From: Methanomicrobiales archaeon HGW-Methanomicrobiales-2
Lineage (GTDB): Archaea; Halobacteriota; Methanomicrobia; Methanomicrobiales; Methanoculleaceae
NCBI GenBank assembly: GCA_002839645.1
Contig: PGYL01000003.1
Location: 1 to 64,000, forward strand
DNA length: 64,000 nt
Direction of reading: 5' to 3'
Shown here: piece after piece, positions 6,259-15,285 of the stretch
Numbering within the stretch: the stretch's first letter is position 1
How the letters are laid out: each line of letters starts with the position of its first letter
Position numbers and translations under genes: made by a program
The notes under the pieces: model-generated
The model's database searches: none
Told to the model about the DNA's origin: nothing
Seen by the model: the letters and a program-made list of their open reading frames with translations, nothing else

Positions 6259-9200
6259 TCACACCACCGCTCTCTTTTCGTAGAACGGTGACGGGAGCGT
6301 GGGATATGCACGGTATACGTGACGATACACATCGTCCGCTCTGGCCTGCACGTCATCTTCAGTGTAGTGATCCACCGGTAGGCCAGTTAATTCACTCCAT
6401 AGGAAATCATGGATAGTAAGGCGAACGGCATCGCGGGTAGCTTCCTTGTCACGCCAGTGATCGATGCGAAGTCTCTCCTCCTTGAGAGTCTCAAGCAACT
6501 CGATGGCCACTTTCTTGATGCGCTGGATTTCAGTGGACGAAAGATCCGGCTTCTTCAGAAGGTCAAAAACAGCCAGTGATTCCTCATCGAGGCCTTCACC
6601 CACAGCCCGGCTTTCCTCCTCTTCCATCTCGTTCATGAATCGCAACAGAGCCTCAAATGTCTTCTCGATGGTCACTCGATCCTTCTCACGATTATACCCG
6701 GCTACGATCTCCTCATAGTGTTGTTGGAAATCAGTGCGCAGTGGGTTCTGCTGCAGGAGTCGCAGAAGTCGTTTATCGATGGCCTGCTTGAGATTCTGTA
6801 CAGTTGTTCGTTTCGCCGGACTTCGTTCGAACTCCTGCCGGAGCCGATTAAAGTCGATTTTGCTGATGTCGTAGGGTGCGGTCTCTTCGGCAATACCATC
6901 GGACCGGGTTTCAATCGCTTCATCTACCACCCCGTGAAGCTGGCGAATGATCTCGGTGATATCCGCCTTATCACGATCCTGTTGCAGGCTCCTGTAGACG
7001 ACGTTGATCGCGTCGTAATCGCTTCGGTGCGCATTCACCCCATTTACGTTGATACATGCCTTGAATTTCGTGAACACCGCCCGGCACATCACCTCAAACC
7101 GCTTACGTGTCTCGTCGTTCTCGTTGACCGCTTCCTTAGCGGCAAGGATAGCCGCGTTCCGTTCAAAGCCTGTCCGGGAGATGATATTGTCCAGCGATGC
7201 GCCGCGTTCAGTCAGGAACGTCCGGATGAGCATGATCACCTCGGCCAGATCGGCAAGTAACTCCTCCTCGGGCTTCGCGGGTTCGATCTCCCCGCCATCC
7301 CCGGGTTCTGTAAACGTCGCCAGCGCTTTGCGCAGGTTTTTGAGGATGCCGCAGTAGTCCACGATCATGCCGTTGTTCTTTCCTTCGTTCACGCGGTTGG
7401 CCCGGGCGATGGCCTGCATCAGTGTGTGCGCCTTGAGCGGCTTATCCAGATACAGCGTAGACAGGCTCGGAACGTCAAACCCCGTCAGCCACATTGCACA
7501 GACTATCGCTATCCGGAATGGGTGTTTTGCCTCCTTGAAAGCGTCGTCCAGCGCCAGTCTCTGCATGTTGCGGAACTGAGGCTGCTCCCGCATGAACTCC
7601 GGCAGGTCAATACCCTCCTTGATAAGACGGCGATGGGGGGTAATGTCCAGGCCCCACTTGCGGAACTTATCGACCTCACCCTGCTCTTCGCTTATCACGA
7701 CAACCGTGCGGGTCTCACGCATCCATTCCAACTGCCGCTGCAGGTAGATCTCCTCCTGCTCGTCGGCTGCACAGGAGATCGCGGTCTCCAACTCAGCGAT
7801 GCGCTCGTCCCAACACGTGCTGATCAGGCCCTGCATCCGCACGCAGGTGATCTTGTCGATGCACACCACCATCGCCTTGCCGGTTTCCCAGGCCGTTGAA
7901 TAGTGCTTCACGAAGTCGCGGGCCACCTGGTCGAGTCGCTTTCCGGCGGTGATGATGTGGTAATCCCGCTTGAGTTCCCGCTCCAGCCGTTGCTCCACAT
8001 CGATGTCGTTAATCTCCAGTTTTTCAAGTACCTCAGCGATCCGCTCGTTCAGGTCACCTATGGCCACACCGAGCTTCTCGCCCCGGGCGTCGTAGTACAG
8101 CGGGACCGTGGCCTTATCGTCGACCGCTCGCTGGAAGTCGTACGTCGAGACGTAGTCCCCGAACACCCGCCGCGTGATCTCGTCGTCCTTAAACAGCGGT
8201 GTGCCCGTGAACCCGATGTAACTGGCGTTCGGCAGTGCATTACGCATGTTCAGCGCCAGGGTCCCATACTGTGTGCGATGCGCCTCGTCCGTGATGACGA
8301 TGATGTCATCCCGTGGGCTGTAGGGTTGCTCCGGTTCGACTTCCTGATTGAACTTCTGAATCAGCGAGAAGACGTACGACTTATGCTCTGCGAGCAGGCG
8401 GCCAAGGTGATCGCCGCTGGACGCCCGGCAGGGGTCACGGTCATTGTCCACAACGCCACATCGGGCAAACGTTTTGTAAATCTGCGCATCAAGGTCGTCG
8501 CGGTCGGTCAGCACGAGGAACGTATAGTTCCCGCCGAGCTTGCGGTGGACCTTCCGCGTGAACATTGCCATCGAGTAACTCTTACCTGCTCCCTGGGTAT
8601 GCCAAAACACGCCCAACTTGCCCTGGCGGTTCTTGCGGTCCTTTACCGCTTCGATGGCACGGTTGACGCCGAGAAACTGGTGGTTGCGGGCCAGGATCTT
8701 CTTCGGCTCGCCGACCGGGTCATCAAAGAGGATGAAGTTCTCGAAGAGGTCGATGAAGTTCGCCCTGGCACACACACCCTTGAGTAGTGTCTCCATCTCC
8801 ACCACGCCCGGCTGATCCTCATCAAGGCGCTTCCACTCATGAAAATGCTCGAAACGGCTGGTCATCGAGCCGATCTTTGCGTCCACGCCGTTCGCCAGCA
8901 CGACGAAAGCATTGTGATGGAAGAGGTGCGGCACCGTGTCCTTGTAGTCCTTGAAATTTCGCTCGTAAGCCGCCCGGATATCCTTGTTGACGTTCTTCAA
9001 TTCCATGAACAGCAGCGGCAGGCCGTTGACGAAGCCCACAATGTCGGCCCGCCGCCGGTAGAGGTCGCCCCGCACCCAGAACTCCCGCACACAGAGGAAG
9101 TGATTGTTCTCCGGTTTGGCAAAGTCGAAGACCCGCAGCCGCTGCCGCACCCGCTCGCCCTTTTCGTTGTGGAACGTGACCTGCACGCCGTCGCGGATGA

Positions 9201-9489
9201 GATCGTACTTCTCGCGGTTCGTCGCTACCATCGACTGCATCGCCGATGTCATGACGATCTGCCGCACGGCGTCGTCATAGGCCTCGCGAGGCAACCCCGG
9301 GTTCAACTCGACCAGTTTGCCCCGGAGATAGCGCGTCAGGACGACCTCGCGGTCCGATGCACGGCCGAGCAGGCTATCCGGCCCGAAGTCCTCGTTGTTG
9401 TAGGCGTACACCGAGTCCCACCCGAGGTGCTGCTCCAGGTACTCAGCGGTGGTCTGCTGAACGAGGGTGTCCTCGGTGTAGGGGTTCAT
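6259..9489 (-). CDS. hsdR: Type I restriction enzyme, R (restriction/translocase) subunit
   Basis: Motor and nuclease subunit of a type I restriction-modification complex, 1076 residues, full length. The N-terminal PD-(D/E)xK nuclease has GFVNGLPLLFMELKNVN around residue 160. Walker A WHTQGAGKSYS is near residue 300, the DEAH box ITDEAHRTQYG near 400, and motif III GFTGTPLF follows. An SF2 C-terminal lobe (TGFDVPSLSTLYLDKPL) and a helical HsdM-binding tail complete it. It cleaves unmodified DNA after translocation. It is the last gene of the operon; its ATG overlaps the stop of the ABC ATPase (ATGA), so the conflict genes between hsdS and hsdR are translationally coupled to it. Confidence 0.95.
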   Translation of the reverse strand: MNPYTEDTLVQQTTAEYLEQHLGWDSVYAYNNEDFGPDSLLGRASDREVVLTRYLRGKLVELNPGLPREAYDDAVRQIVMTSAMQSMVATNREKYDLIRDGVQVTFHNEKGERVRQRLRVFDFAKPENNHFLCVREFWVRGDLYRRRADIVGFVNGLPLLFMELKNVNKDIRAAYERNFKDYKDTVPHLFHHNAFVVLANGVDAKIGSMTSRFEHFHEWKRLDEDQPGVVEMETLLKGVCARANFIDLFENFILFDDPVGEPKKILARNHQFLGVNRAIEAVKDRKNRQGKLGVFWHTQGAGKSYSMAMFTRKVHRKLGGNYTFLVLTDRDDLDAQIYKTFARCGVVDNDRDPCRASSGDHLGRLLAEHKSYVFSLIQKFNQEVEPEQPYSPRDDIIVITDEAHRTQYGTLALNMRNALPNASYIGFTGTPLFKDDEITRRVFGDYVSTYDFQRAVDDKATVPLYYDARGEKLGVAIGDLNERIAEVLEKLEINDIDVEQRLERELKRDYHIITAGKRLDQVARDFVKHYSTAWETGKAMVVCIDKITCVRMQGLISTCWDERIAELETAISCAADEQEEIYLQRQLEWMRETRTVVVISEEQGEVDKFRKWGLDITPHRRLIKEGIDLPEFMREQPQFRNMQRLALDDAFKEAKHPFRIAIVCAMWLTGFDVPSLSTLYLDKPLKAHTLMQAIARANRVNEGKNNGMIVDYCGILKNLRKALATFTEPGDGGEIEPAKPEEELLADLAEVIMLIRTFLTERGASLDNIISRTGFERNAAILAAKEAVNENDETRKRFEVMCRAVFTKFKACINVNGVNAHRSDYDAINVVYRSLQQDRDKADITEIIRQLHGVVDEAIETRSDGIAEETAPYDISKIDFNRLRQEFERSPAKRTTVQNLKQAIDKRLLRLLQQNPLRTDFQQHYEEIVAGYNREKDRVTIEKTFEALLRFMNEMEEEESRAVGEGLDEESLAVFDLLKKPDLSSTEIQRIKKVAIELLETLKEERLRIDHWRDKEATRDAVRLTIHDFLWSELTGLPVDHYTEDDVQARADDVYRHVYRAYPTLPSPFYEKRAVV

Positions 9490-11357
9490 TGAGATGTCAC
9501 CTTATCTGACTGCGATGGAACTGGAATAAAACCACGCCTTCCCTGATTTGTTCCGGTAAATCGGATTACATTGACTGCGTTGGCAGTGTCTAGATCATCG
9601 GGGGGAGCGTCGTTTTCGATAACAATAACTTGAGCATCTTGGTAAGACTGCGAAAGATCATAGTAAAAAGCCAATTTGACATCACTAGAAAAACCCTCCT
9701 CACCTGCATCTGGCTGTCTGTAAACAACAAGAGGAGAATCAATCACGACAACTCCAGAATGCGGAAGATCGCTGTCTAGGCAATACCTGAGTAGTGAAAG
9801 TGTAAATGCTGCATGTGTTACGGCGCGAACCCCTTTACCGTGACTGCTTCTGTTTCGTCCAGATATGACAATGTCCCAATTCTGCTTGTCGAAAGTGACC
9901 CTATCCAGATTAGGGAACTTCCATGCTTCCAGTCTCCCCTGAACCGCTTTTGCGAATGCCTCCAGATGATGATCTCTAAGACCGGCGAATGTTGGCTTTG
10001 TAGCTTGCTTTTGCTTCGTAGTCTCTTTCTGAAGATCCTCGAGTAGCTCCTCGAGCTCATTTAACTGTTCATATAGGGAAATGGCCTTCAGAAGATGCTC
10101 TTTTTGTTCTTGATGCATTTTCAGATTATTGATGGCATCACTAATGCGAGGGCTGTGGTAATCTTCTAGTATCTGGGTTACCCTTGTCAATTCATCCCGA
10201 CATTGTGATCTGGAACTACTGAGTTTCTCGATTTCAATTTTAACATCATCCTGAGTCAGTTCCAGATCAGAGATCAATCCTTTAATCTTTGATATTTCGG
10301 AGATACAGGATCTAGCAACATCCAATGGTTCGATTTGACATTCCTGGTGGTCTTTATCTTGATCTTCCGGTAAAGCCCCACAAACAGGGCAGCGGTCCAA
10401 GCTCATTTCACCAAGGCGCGCGCCAGACTCCGCGATTGCCTGTAAACGTAGTATATCTGATTGATACTGATCGTAGAGTAGGAAAAACCTTGACTGCAAT
10501 TCAGATAGAACCCCTAATCTCGATTCTATCTTATTCAATTTTCCCCAGACCGTGTGGCGAATTTCCTCAAACGGCGCAGCTGATTCCATTCTCTCATTGA
10601 GGGACGCTTCGCATTCATGGATTGAATGCTCCAACCTGCCGAGTTGTTTATTGAGGGTCGGCAGGTCAACGTCGATACTTATTTCTTCAATTTTTGATTT
10701 TGTACTAGCGATTACCCCGACTAATACCTCTTCTTTCGCCTCAAAATGCCCCTTGATCTCTCTGGGGTCTGGAACTTCAACGATTGAAGAGTCATCTGAA
10801 CCGGACAAAAGAAGGCTATATGCTGATTTCTCCTCAGTCGCTTTTACATATTGGCCTGATAGGATTGGGGATCTATTCTTTATTACTTCCTCTTCAGAGA
10901 TCACAGAGAGATGAGCCATATGTCGGAAGCTAAAAGCCCTTGTTTGTCCACTTGCATTCTTCCGGATCATCTTGTTCTGAAGATTTGAGAGTTTAAGGAG
11001 GAATTGAGATGCCGTATCCTCATTTTCAGCCTTATATTTGTCTCCAAGAATCTTTTTTTTGCCACCTATATCGAGCTTGAATGAACCACCCTTCAAGCTC
11101 CGAGTAAGCGAAATTTCCTCGTTGGTCTGACGGTCACGAATGTCGAGGCAAACAGAATCGTATCCATCTGCCTCCGGAATTGTCTTCGGAGACCTACTAG
11201 CACCAAGCATGAAATCGATGCATTCAAATGCAAATGTTTTGCCCGTGTCTGAAGGACCGGTGATCACGTTCAATCCGGCGCGAAATCGTAACTCTGCAGC
11301 TTCAACGGTAGGACCAGTCAGTGCTAGGCGAGTGATCATAAAGCCATGGCGCGTCAT
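9486..11357 (-). CDS. SMC/RecN-like ABC ATPase, ABC-three-component (ABC-3C) type
   Basis: A 623-residue ATPase with an N-terminal half-site (ITRLALTGPTVEAAELRF, then Walker A GPSDTGKT near residue 35) and a long coiled coil. A zinc-hook-like CPVCG..C pair lies near residue 321, and a C-terminal half has VVVIDSPLVVYRQPDAGEEG (Walker B/D-loop region, near 535). This layout matches the DUF3732-like ATPases of ABC-3C conflict systems. In those, the ATPase is thought to sense invading nucleic acid and license an effector; the mechanism here is inferred. It overlaps both neighbours by ATGA. Its codon and base use is richer in AT than hsdR. A second in-frame ATG at 11339 is a possible start. Confidence 0.8.
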   Translation of the reverse strand: MTRHGFMITRLALTGPTVEAAELRFRAGLNVITGPSDTGKTFAFECIDFMLGASRSPKTIPEADGYDSVCLDIRDRQTNEEISLTRSLKGGSFKLDIGGKKKILGDKYKAENEDTASQFLLKLSNLQNKMIRKNASGQTRAFSFRHMAHLSVISEEEVIKNRSPILSGQYVKATEEKSAYSLLLSGSDDSSIVEVPDPREIKGHFEAKEEVLVGVIASTKSKIEEISIDVDLPTLNKQLGRLEHSIHECEASLNERMESAAPFEEIRHTVWGKLNKIESRLGVLSELQSRFFLLYDQYQSDILRLQAIAESGARLGEMSLDRCPVCGALPEDQDKDHQECQIEPLDVARSCISEISKIKGLISDLELTQDDVKIEIEKLSSSRSQCRDELTRVTQILEDYHSPRISDAINNLKMHQEQKEHLLKAISLYEQLNELEELLEDLQKETTKQKQATKPTFAGLRDHHLEAFAKAVQGRLEAWKFPNLDRVTFDKQNWDIVISGRNRSSHGKGVRAVTHAAFTLSLLRYCLDSDLPHSGVVVIDSPLVVYRQPDAGEEGFSSDVKLAFYYDLSQSYQDAQVIVIENDAPPDDLDTANAVNVIRFTGTNQGRRGFIPVPSQSDKVTSQ

Positions 11358-11860
11358 ATAGAATCCTCCGACCAGAGCACCGATTCCATTTCAAATTCCG
11401 CACCCCACTTGTCAATGTGCGAGTGTACGAAGGTTTCCATCTCAGCATCGGTCATTGATCCAAAATGGCTTATTAACCAGGCCGCACGCTCTCTCAAGGC
11501 ATAAATATACTCGGCTTCTAGTGTGTCGAGAAATGCGCCTGTATATTCAGTGGCAGCATAAAGGATGCCCGTATCTCGAAACTTACGTTCTACCAGATTT
11601 CTGCTCATGTAAAGATATAGACCCTTCTGGATAACATCTCGCCTTACGAGAAGCTCTCCGCTCCGGTGAGGGGTCTTAGGGTGGAGGCCTTTAGGTCCAC
11701 CGTCAATATCATCAGAATGTACAACCAAGTAGTCGAAGAGAGTTAATCGCTGAAGTGAGTGTGCATCCGGATATGCATCGTTCAGGATGGCAATCATCCG
11801 GAGCCCGATTTCAAGTGGTCCGTTGAATGGCGCTATGCATCGGTCATTAGGTATGGGCAT
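11354..11860 (-). CDS. ABC-3C system middle component
   Basis: A 168-residue protein resembling the ABC-3C middle component families. It starts with GPLEIGLRMIAILNDAYPDA and LQRLTLFDYLVVHSDD, then has the characteristic LHPKTPHRSGELLVRRDVI and a helical C-terminus. The middle component is believed to link the SMC-like ATPase to the effector. The start at ATG 11860 (TAATG overlap with the effector's stop) has an excellent GGTGA four bases upstream; an ATG at 11872 would add four residues. No catalytic motif is visible. The family match is from memory of its sequence pattern. Confidence 0.72.
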   Translation of the reverse strand: MPIPNDRCIAPFNGPLEIGLRMIAILNDAYPDAHSLQRLTLFDYLVVHSDDIDGGPKGLHPKTPHRSGELLVRRDVIQKGLYLYMSRNLVERKFRDTGILYAATEYTGAFLDTLEAEYIYALRERAAWLISHFGSMTDAEMETFVHSHIDKWGAEFEMESVLWSEDSI

Positions 11861-12939
11861 TATTTCACCCATTTTACATCATCTCGCTCATTTGCCAATT
11901 GGTGGCAAATACCACCACGATCTCTAGTGTGGAGTCTTTGCACAAGAGCATGTGAAGTTAGTTGGAGATTTCTCGCTGCTCTGATCACAGCGACAACCCG
12001 TCGATATCCGTCATCGTATTTGTCTCTGATAACGTCACGTATTCCATCATGAACTTCCTCTTGCAGTTCTTCGTATGTTCCTTCAGGCAGGGTGTCTCTA
12101 GAGAAATTACGAAGTGCCTCGGCACTGTAGAACTCAAGTCGCGAGTCCGCATAGTGTCCCTTCAGGTCCTGCTCTTTTTCGATGTCGGAATGGCTTCGCA
12201 CGTCGCGATTAAGATGATCTCCGTAAGCCTCGAAGAGTTTTCGCAAATATCCCACCTCAGTGGGAGCCGGTGTATCCGGTGGAACTGGACATTCTGGACG
12301 GACAGGCAACGCGCCACCAAACCGAACCTGATAGTATGCGGTTGATCGGTGTCCGTCGATCAGACAAAGGGGTGTAATATAACCAAAGATAGTGAAATCT
12401 AGTCCATTGAGATATTCCAACAAGTTGGCAGTGAGAGGGACCTCCTCAGTGCTTGTAATTCGCATTCTACAATGGCCATCCCAGTTCTCGATAAGCTTCT
12501 GTCGGAGTTGTTCTGGGTTTCTCAATAGTTTAGCCAATGATGTACCAGCGCCCTGTGGAGCAACGAACTGATACTCGTTGGGGTATGTGAACTCGCGATG
12601 ATAGGTGTAGTACACCAATTTGCCTAATTCGATCCAAATATCGCTGGGACGCAACGGGTGTTCATAGTGCTTGCACTGATAGTTGTCCCAGACATTAGTG
12701 TTGTTTTCGTCGGGATAGGCGATGATATCTCGTCCCATGTCACCAGCGCCCCCACAACGTTCTACTGACGAGTATTTTGATTCGAGGCCATGAGCCCATT
12801 CAAGCACAAATTCCTCCCACTGTGTATCGCTGAACAGTTTGATCCGATCGATCGGCAGTATTAGAGGCCCCATTGTGACCGTATCTACGTAAGCCCGCGG
12901 GGGATCAGGTAATGTCGGTAATGGGGCAGTTTTTCTCAT
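11860..12939 (-). CDS. Restriction-endonuclease-like effector with ABC-3C C-terminal domain
   Basis: A 359-residue protein with an N-terminal nuclease core: GGAGDMGRDIIAYPDE (catalytic Asp near residue 69), then WDNYQCKHYEHPL (QxK pair near 90), a PD-(D/E)xK-type arrangement in which Gln replaces Glu. The C-terminal half (GLDFTIFGY, then RFGGALPVRPE and FYSAEALRNFSRD) looks like the shared C-terminal domain that couples ABC-3C effectors to the middle component. The predicted role is DNA cleavage once the ABC ATPase signals. Its ATG overlaps the hsdS stop (ATGA). The sequence is AT-richer than hsdM. Confidence 0.75.
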   Translation of the reverse strand: MRKTAPLPTLPDPPRAYVDTVTMGPLILPIDRIKLFSDTQWEEFVLEWAHGLESKYSSVERCGGAGDMGRDIIAYPDENNTNVWDNYQCKHYEHPLRPSDIWIELGKLVYYTYHREFTYPNEYQFVAPQGAGTSLAKLLRNPEQLRQKLIENWDGHCRMRITSTEEVPLTANLLEYLNGLDFTIFGYITPLCLIDGHRSTAYYQVRFGGALPVRPECPVPPDTPAPTEVGYLRKLFEAYGDHLNRDVRSHSDIEKEQDLKGHYADSRLEFYSAEALRNFSRDTLPEGTYEELQEEVHDGIRDVIRDKYDDGYRRVVAVIRAARNLQLTSHALVQRLHTRDRGGICHQLANERDDVKWVK

Positions 12940-14162
12940 ACCGCCACCTCCCCGTTCATCAGGCGGGGAAGGATGAGGTCACGGGCCTTCCGAAGTTGCA
13001 GATTCTCTTGAGTCAGTGTGAATATCTGCCCAAAGATTGGTTCAACAACTGAGTTGAAGTGATCGAGGAGCGCGGGAGAAACGGGCAACAGCACTTCTTG
13101 TCGACCAATATAGTCTGTATTCAGGTTTTTCTGTGTTGCACCTTCTCCAATGCCAGCGAGGATTGCTCGCTGTTTGGCATATAAGCAGCAATACAGGAAC
13201 CACTTAGACAATCGCTTTAGATTCTTGAAATAAAGCCAGCCGTCGTGAATACACCCCATAATCCCGGTGAAACACGGTATGCCGCATGTCGCACTATTTG
13301 AGAGGATCAACTCCTGTGGATGAAGGAGCACACTCTTTCTGATACCATCCTCGACAATCTTTTCAGCGGTACAAAACACAAATGGACTTTCTGATGCAGT
13401 AGCGTCACCAATTTTGTACCATGGAACGGTTCCATCCAGAAAGTTCTTGATTGGACGCGGCGAGCCACCACGCCCAACTGTGCAAAAACTTGAGATTGGA
13501 ACCCATTCCCACCCCTCCGGCACGCCGTCCATCATCCTGACGTGCTCGTGGCCGGGGAAGCGGAGGTGGACGAACCATTCCCGGTAGACCAGCCGCGCCG
13601 CCTGTTCGAGCAGCGCAATCCGCCGCCGGTTGTTCTCGATCAAGTCGTCGTAAGCGGAGAGAATAGAGGCTATAAGATCCTGAGTTTTCCGTTCTGGCAG
13701 ATCAATCTTTACGACCTTTAGGTCAGATCCTCGGATTGTACGAACTGCAGTACCGTTTGATATGGAGAGGATTCGCCCTCGACCAACCGGCGATTGAAAA
13801 AAGTAGAAGACATAGGCAGGGTTTGCCTTGATCTTGTTAAGGCGAACACGGATCAGATTGGATTCAAATGCTAAATCATCTTCTAATGTGCATATGAGTG
13901 AGCATTTGCCGACACCATTTGGAACAACTGACGTTCTTGCAAAGATCAGATCATCAGTTTGAAGGTGAAAAGTCCGTAATTCATCCGAAGTGAGCTGAAA
14001 TCGATCAAGTTCGAAGTCACCAGCATGTATCTTCTGGTTTGCAAAGATTTGGTTCATCTTCACGACAGGGGTACCAGTGCCTTGATACTCCTTCGACTTG
14101 TAGACCCCATTACGCGAAGGTTCAGCGTAGAGTTCCTCAAACCACATGGTCGTCCAACTCAT
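12936..14162 (-). CDS. hsdS: Type I restriction enzyme, S (specificity) subunit
   Basis: Specificity subunit of 408 residues with two target recognition domains. TRD1 spans about residues 1-170. A central conserved helix follows (DLIENNRRRIALLEQAARLV, then YREWFVHLRFPGHEH), then TRD2 from GVPEGWEWVPISSF, and a distal conserved helix ends RKARDLILPRLMNGEVAV. The bipartite DNA target cannot be read from sequence. Base composition is mosaic: the central conserved region is GC-rich like hsdM, while both TRDs are AT-rich, as expected for recombined TRDs. Its ATG overlaps the 35-codon ORF upstream. Confidence 0.93.
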   Translation of the reverse strand: MSWTTMWFEELYAEPSRNGVYKSKEYQGTGTPVVKMNQIFANQKIHAGDFELDRFQLTSDELRTFHLQTDDLIFARTSVVPNGVGKCSLICTLEDDLAFESNLIRVRLNKIKANPAYVFYFFQSPVGRGRILSISNGTAVRTIRGSDLKVVKIDLPERKTQDLIASILSAYDDLIENNRRRIALLEQAARLVYREWFVHLRFPGHEHVRMMDGVPEGWEWVPISSFCTVGRGGSPRPIKNFLDGTVPWYKIGDATASESPFVFCTAEKIVEDGIRKSVLLHPQELILSNSATCGIPCFTGIMGCIHDGWLYFKNLKRLSKWFLYCCLYAKQRAILAGIGEGATQKNLNTDYIGRQEVLLPVSPALLDHFNSVVEPIFGQIFTLTQENLQLRKARDLILPRLMNGEVAV

Positions 14163-14266
14163 GCCCTCGCCTCCTCGGAGTTTCTATCAATCGCCACAAT
14201 CACCGACGCCAACTGCACCACTACAGTCTTGAGATCATCCGGTTCTCTGCAAAGATTATTCCTCAT
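14159..14266 (-). CDS. 35-residue protein between the DUF1016 nuclease and hsdS
   Basis: A short ORF (MRNNLCREPDDLKT, then VVVQLASVIVAIDRNSEEARA). Its ATG overlaps the stop of the DUF1016 gene in ATGA, and its stop overlaps the hsdS start in ATGA. The double four-base coupling is the same device used at the other junctions of this operon, which supports it being translated. No family is recognised; it has one hydrophobic helix-like stretch and a charged end. It may be a structural adaptor, a small regulator of restriction, or simply a coupling peptide that keeps ribosomes moving into hsdS. Confidence 0.6.
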   Translation of the reverse strand: MRNNLCREPDDLKTVVVQLASVIVAIDRNSEEARA

Positions 14267-15285
14267 TCCCCATCCTCCAGAAGCCTCGCGATCTCCTCTG
14301 GCCCGGGGAGTTGATCCCGGAGTTCCCGGGGCAGTTCTCTGACCATCCGGTAGGTGGCGACGCCGATAGGCGAGGTGGAGGACTGCAGGGCGTACTCGAC
14401 GATGGTGCGGTTCTTCTCCTTGCACAGGATGATGCCGATCGGGGGATTCTCGCCCTCTTCGTGCTCCTGCCGGTCCAGAGCGGCCAGGTAGAACTGCATC
14501 TTGCCGACGAACTCGGGCTGGAACTCACCGATCTTCAGTTCGACGGCCACCAGGCAGCGAAGCCGCCGGTGAAACAGCAGCAGATCGATGAAATACTCCC
14601 TGTCCTCGACCTCCAGCCGGAACTGGCTCCCGATGAAGGCAAAGACTCCGCCCATGGCCCGCAGGAAGTCTTCGACCCTGCCAATCAGAGCACGCTCCAG
14701 CTCACGCTCGGAGTGCGCCTCGCTGAGTTCCAGGAAATCGAAGGTGTACTCGTCCTTGACGGCAAGTCTGGCCTGCGCCTGCAGTTCCGGCGTGAGTGCC
14801 CGATCAAAGTTGGTCTGGCCGAGGAGTGTTTTTTCGTAGCTCTGGTTCTCGATCTGGTGGATCAGTACGTTCCGGGACCAGCCGAATTTACGGGTCATGC
14901 GAAGGTAAAACTCACGTTCCAGCGGGTCCTTGCACCGCGACATGATGACAAGGTTGTGGCTCCAGCTAATTTCTCCAACCAGTGGTTGGAGTTTTACGTT
15001 GTCGTGGTATTCCTGGTAGAACTGCCGCATATACCAGAGATTTTGGACTGAAAAGCCTTTGATTCCGGGAAACTCCCGCTGAAGGTCATCTGAAAGCTGC
15101 TCGACTACCGACTTTCCCCACCCTTCGTACTCCTGTCTTTGGGCAATCATCCCGCCGACATCCCAGTACAGGCCGACCAGTTCCTTGTTGACCGCCCTGA
15201 GCGCCCGATACTGGGCGGCACGAATGCGCTCTTTGACCTCGAGAAGCAGCGAGCCGTAATCGTCCGGCAGAGTTGAGCCCGTCAT
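14263..15285 (-). CDS. DUF1016 (YhcG-type) PD-(D/E)xK nuclease
   Basis: A 340-residue protein of the DUF1016/YhcG family. It has the N-terminal helical domain typical of the family (LVGLYWDVGGMIAQRQEYEG, WGKSVVEQLSDDLQREFPG, NLWYMRQFYQEY) and the conserved SWSHNLVIMSRCKDPLEREF segment. The C-terminal nuclease core is YFIDLLLFHRRLRCLVAVEL followed by K, giving Asp near 231 and ExK near 249. Such genes are often embedded in type I restriction operons, and their exact role there is not settled. It overlaps hsdM upstream (ATGA) and the 35-codon ORF downstream (ATGA). Confidence 0.9.
   Translation of the reverse strand: MTGSTLPDDYGSLLLEVKERIRAAQYRALRAVNKELVGLYWDVGGMIAQRQEYEGWGKSVVEQLSDDLQREFPGIKGFSVQNLWYMRQFYQEYHDNVKLQPLVGEISWSHNLVIMSRCKDPLEREFYLRMTRKFGWSRNVLIHQIENQSYEKTLLGQTNFDRALTPELQAQARLAVKDEYTFDFLELSEAHSERELERALIGRVEDFLRAMGGVFAFIGSQFRLEVEDREYFIDLLLFHRRLRCLVAVELKIGEFQPEFVGKMQFYLAALDRQEHEEGENPPIGIILCKEKNRTIVEYALQSSTSPIGVATYRMVRELPRELRDQLPGPEEIARLLEDGE

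Noticed and set aside
7903-8787. A 294-codon open frame opposite hsdR
   Set aside because: Shadow of hsdR, which has all helicase motifs in the other strand.
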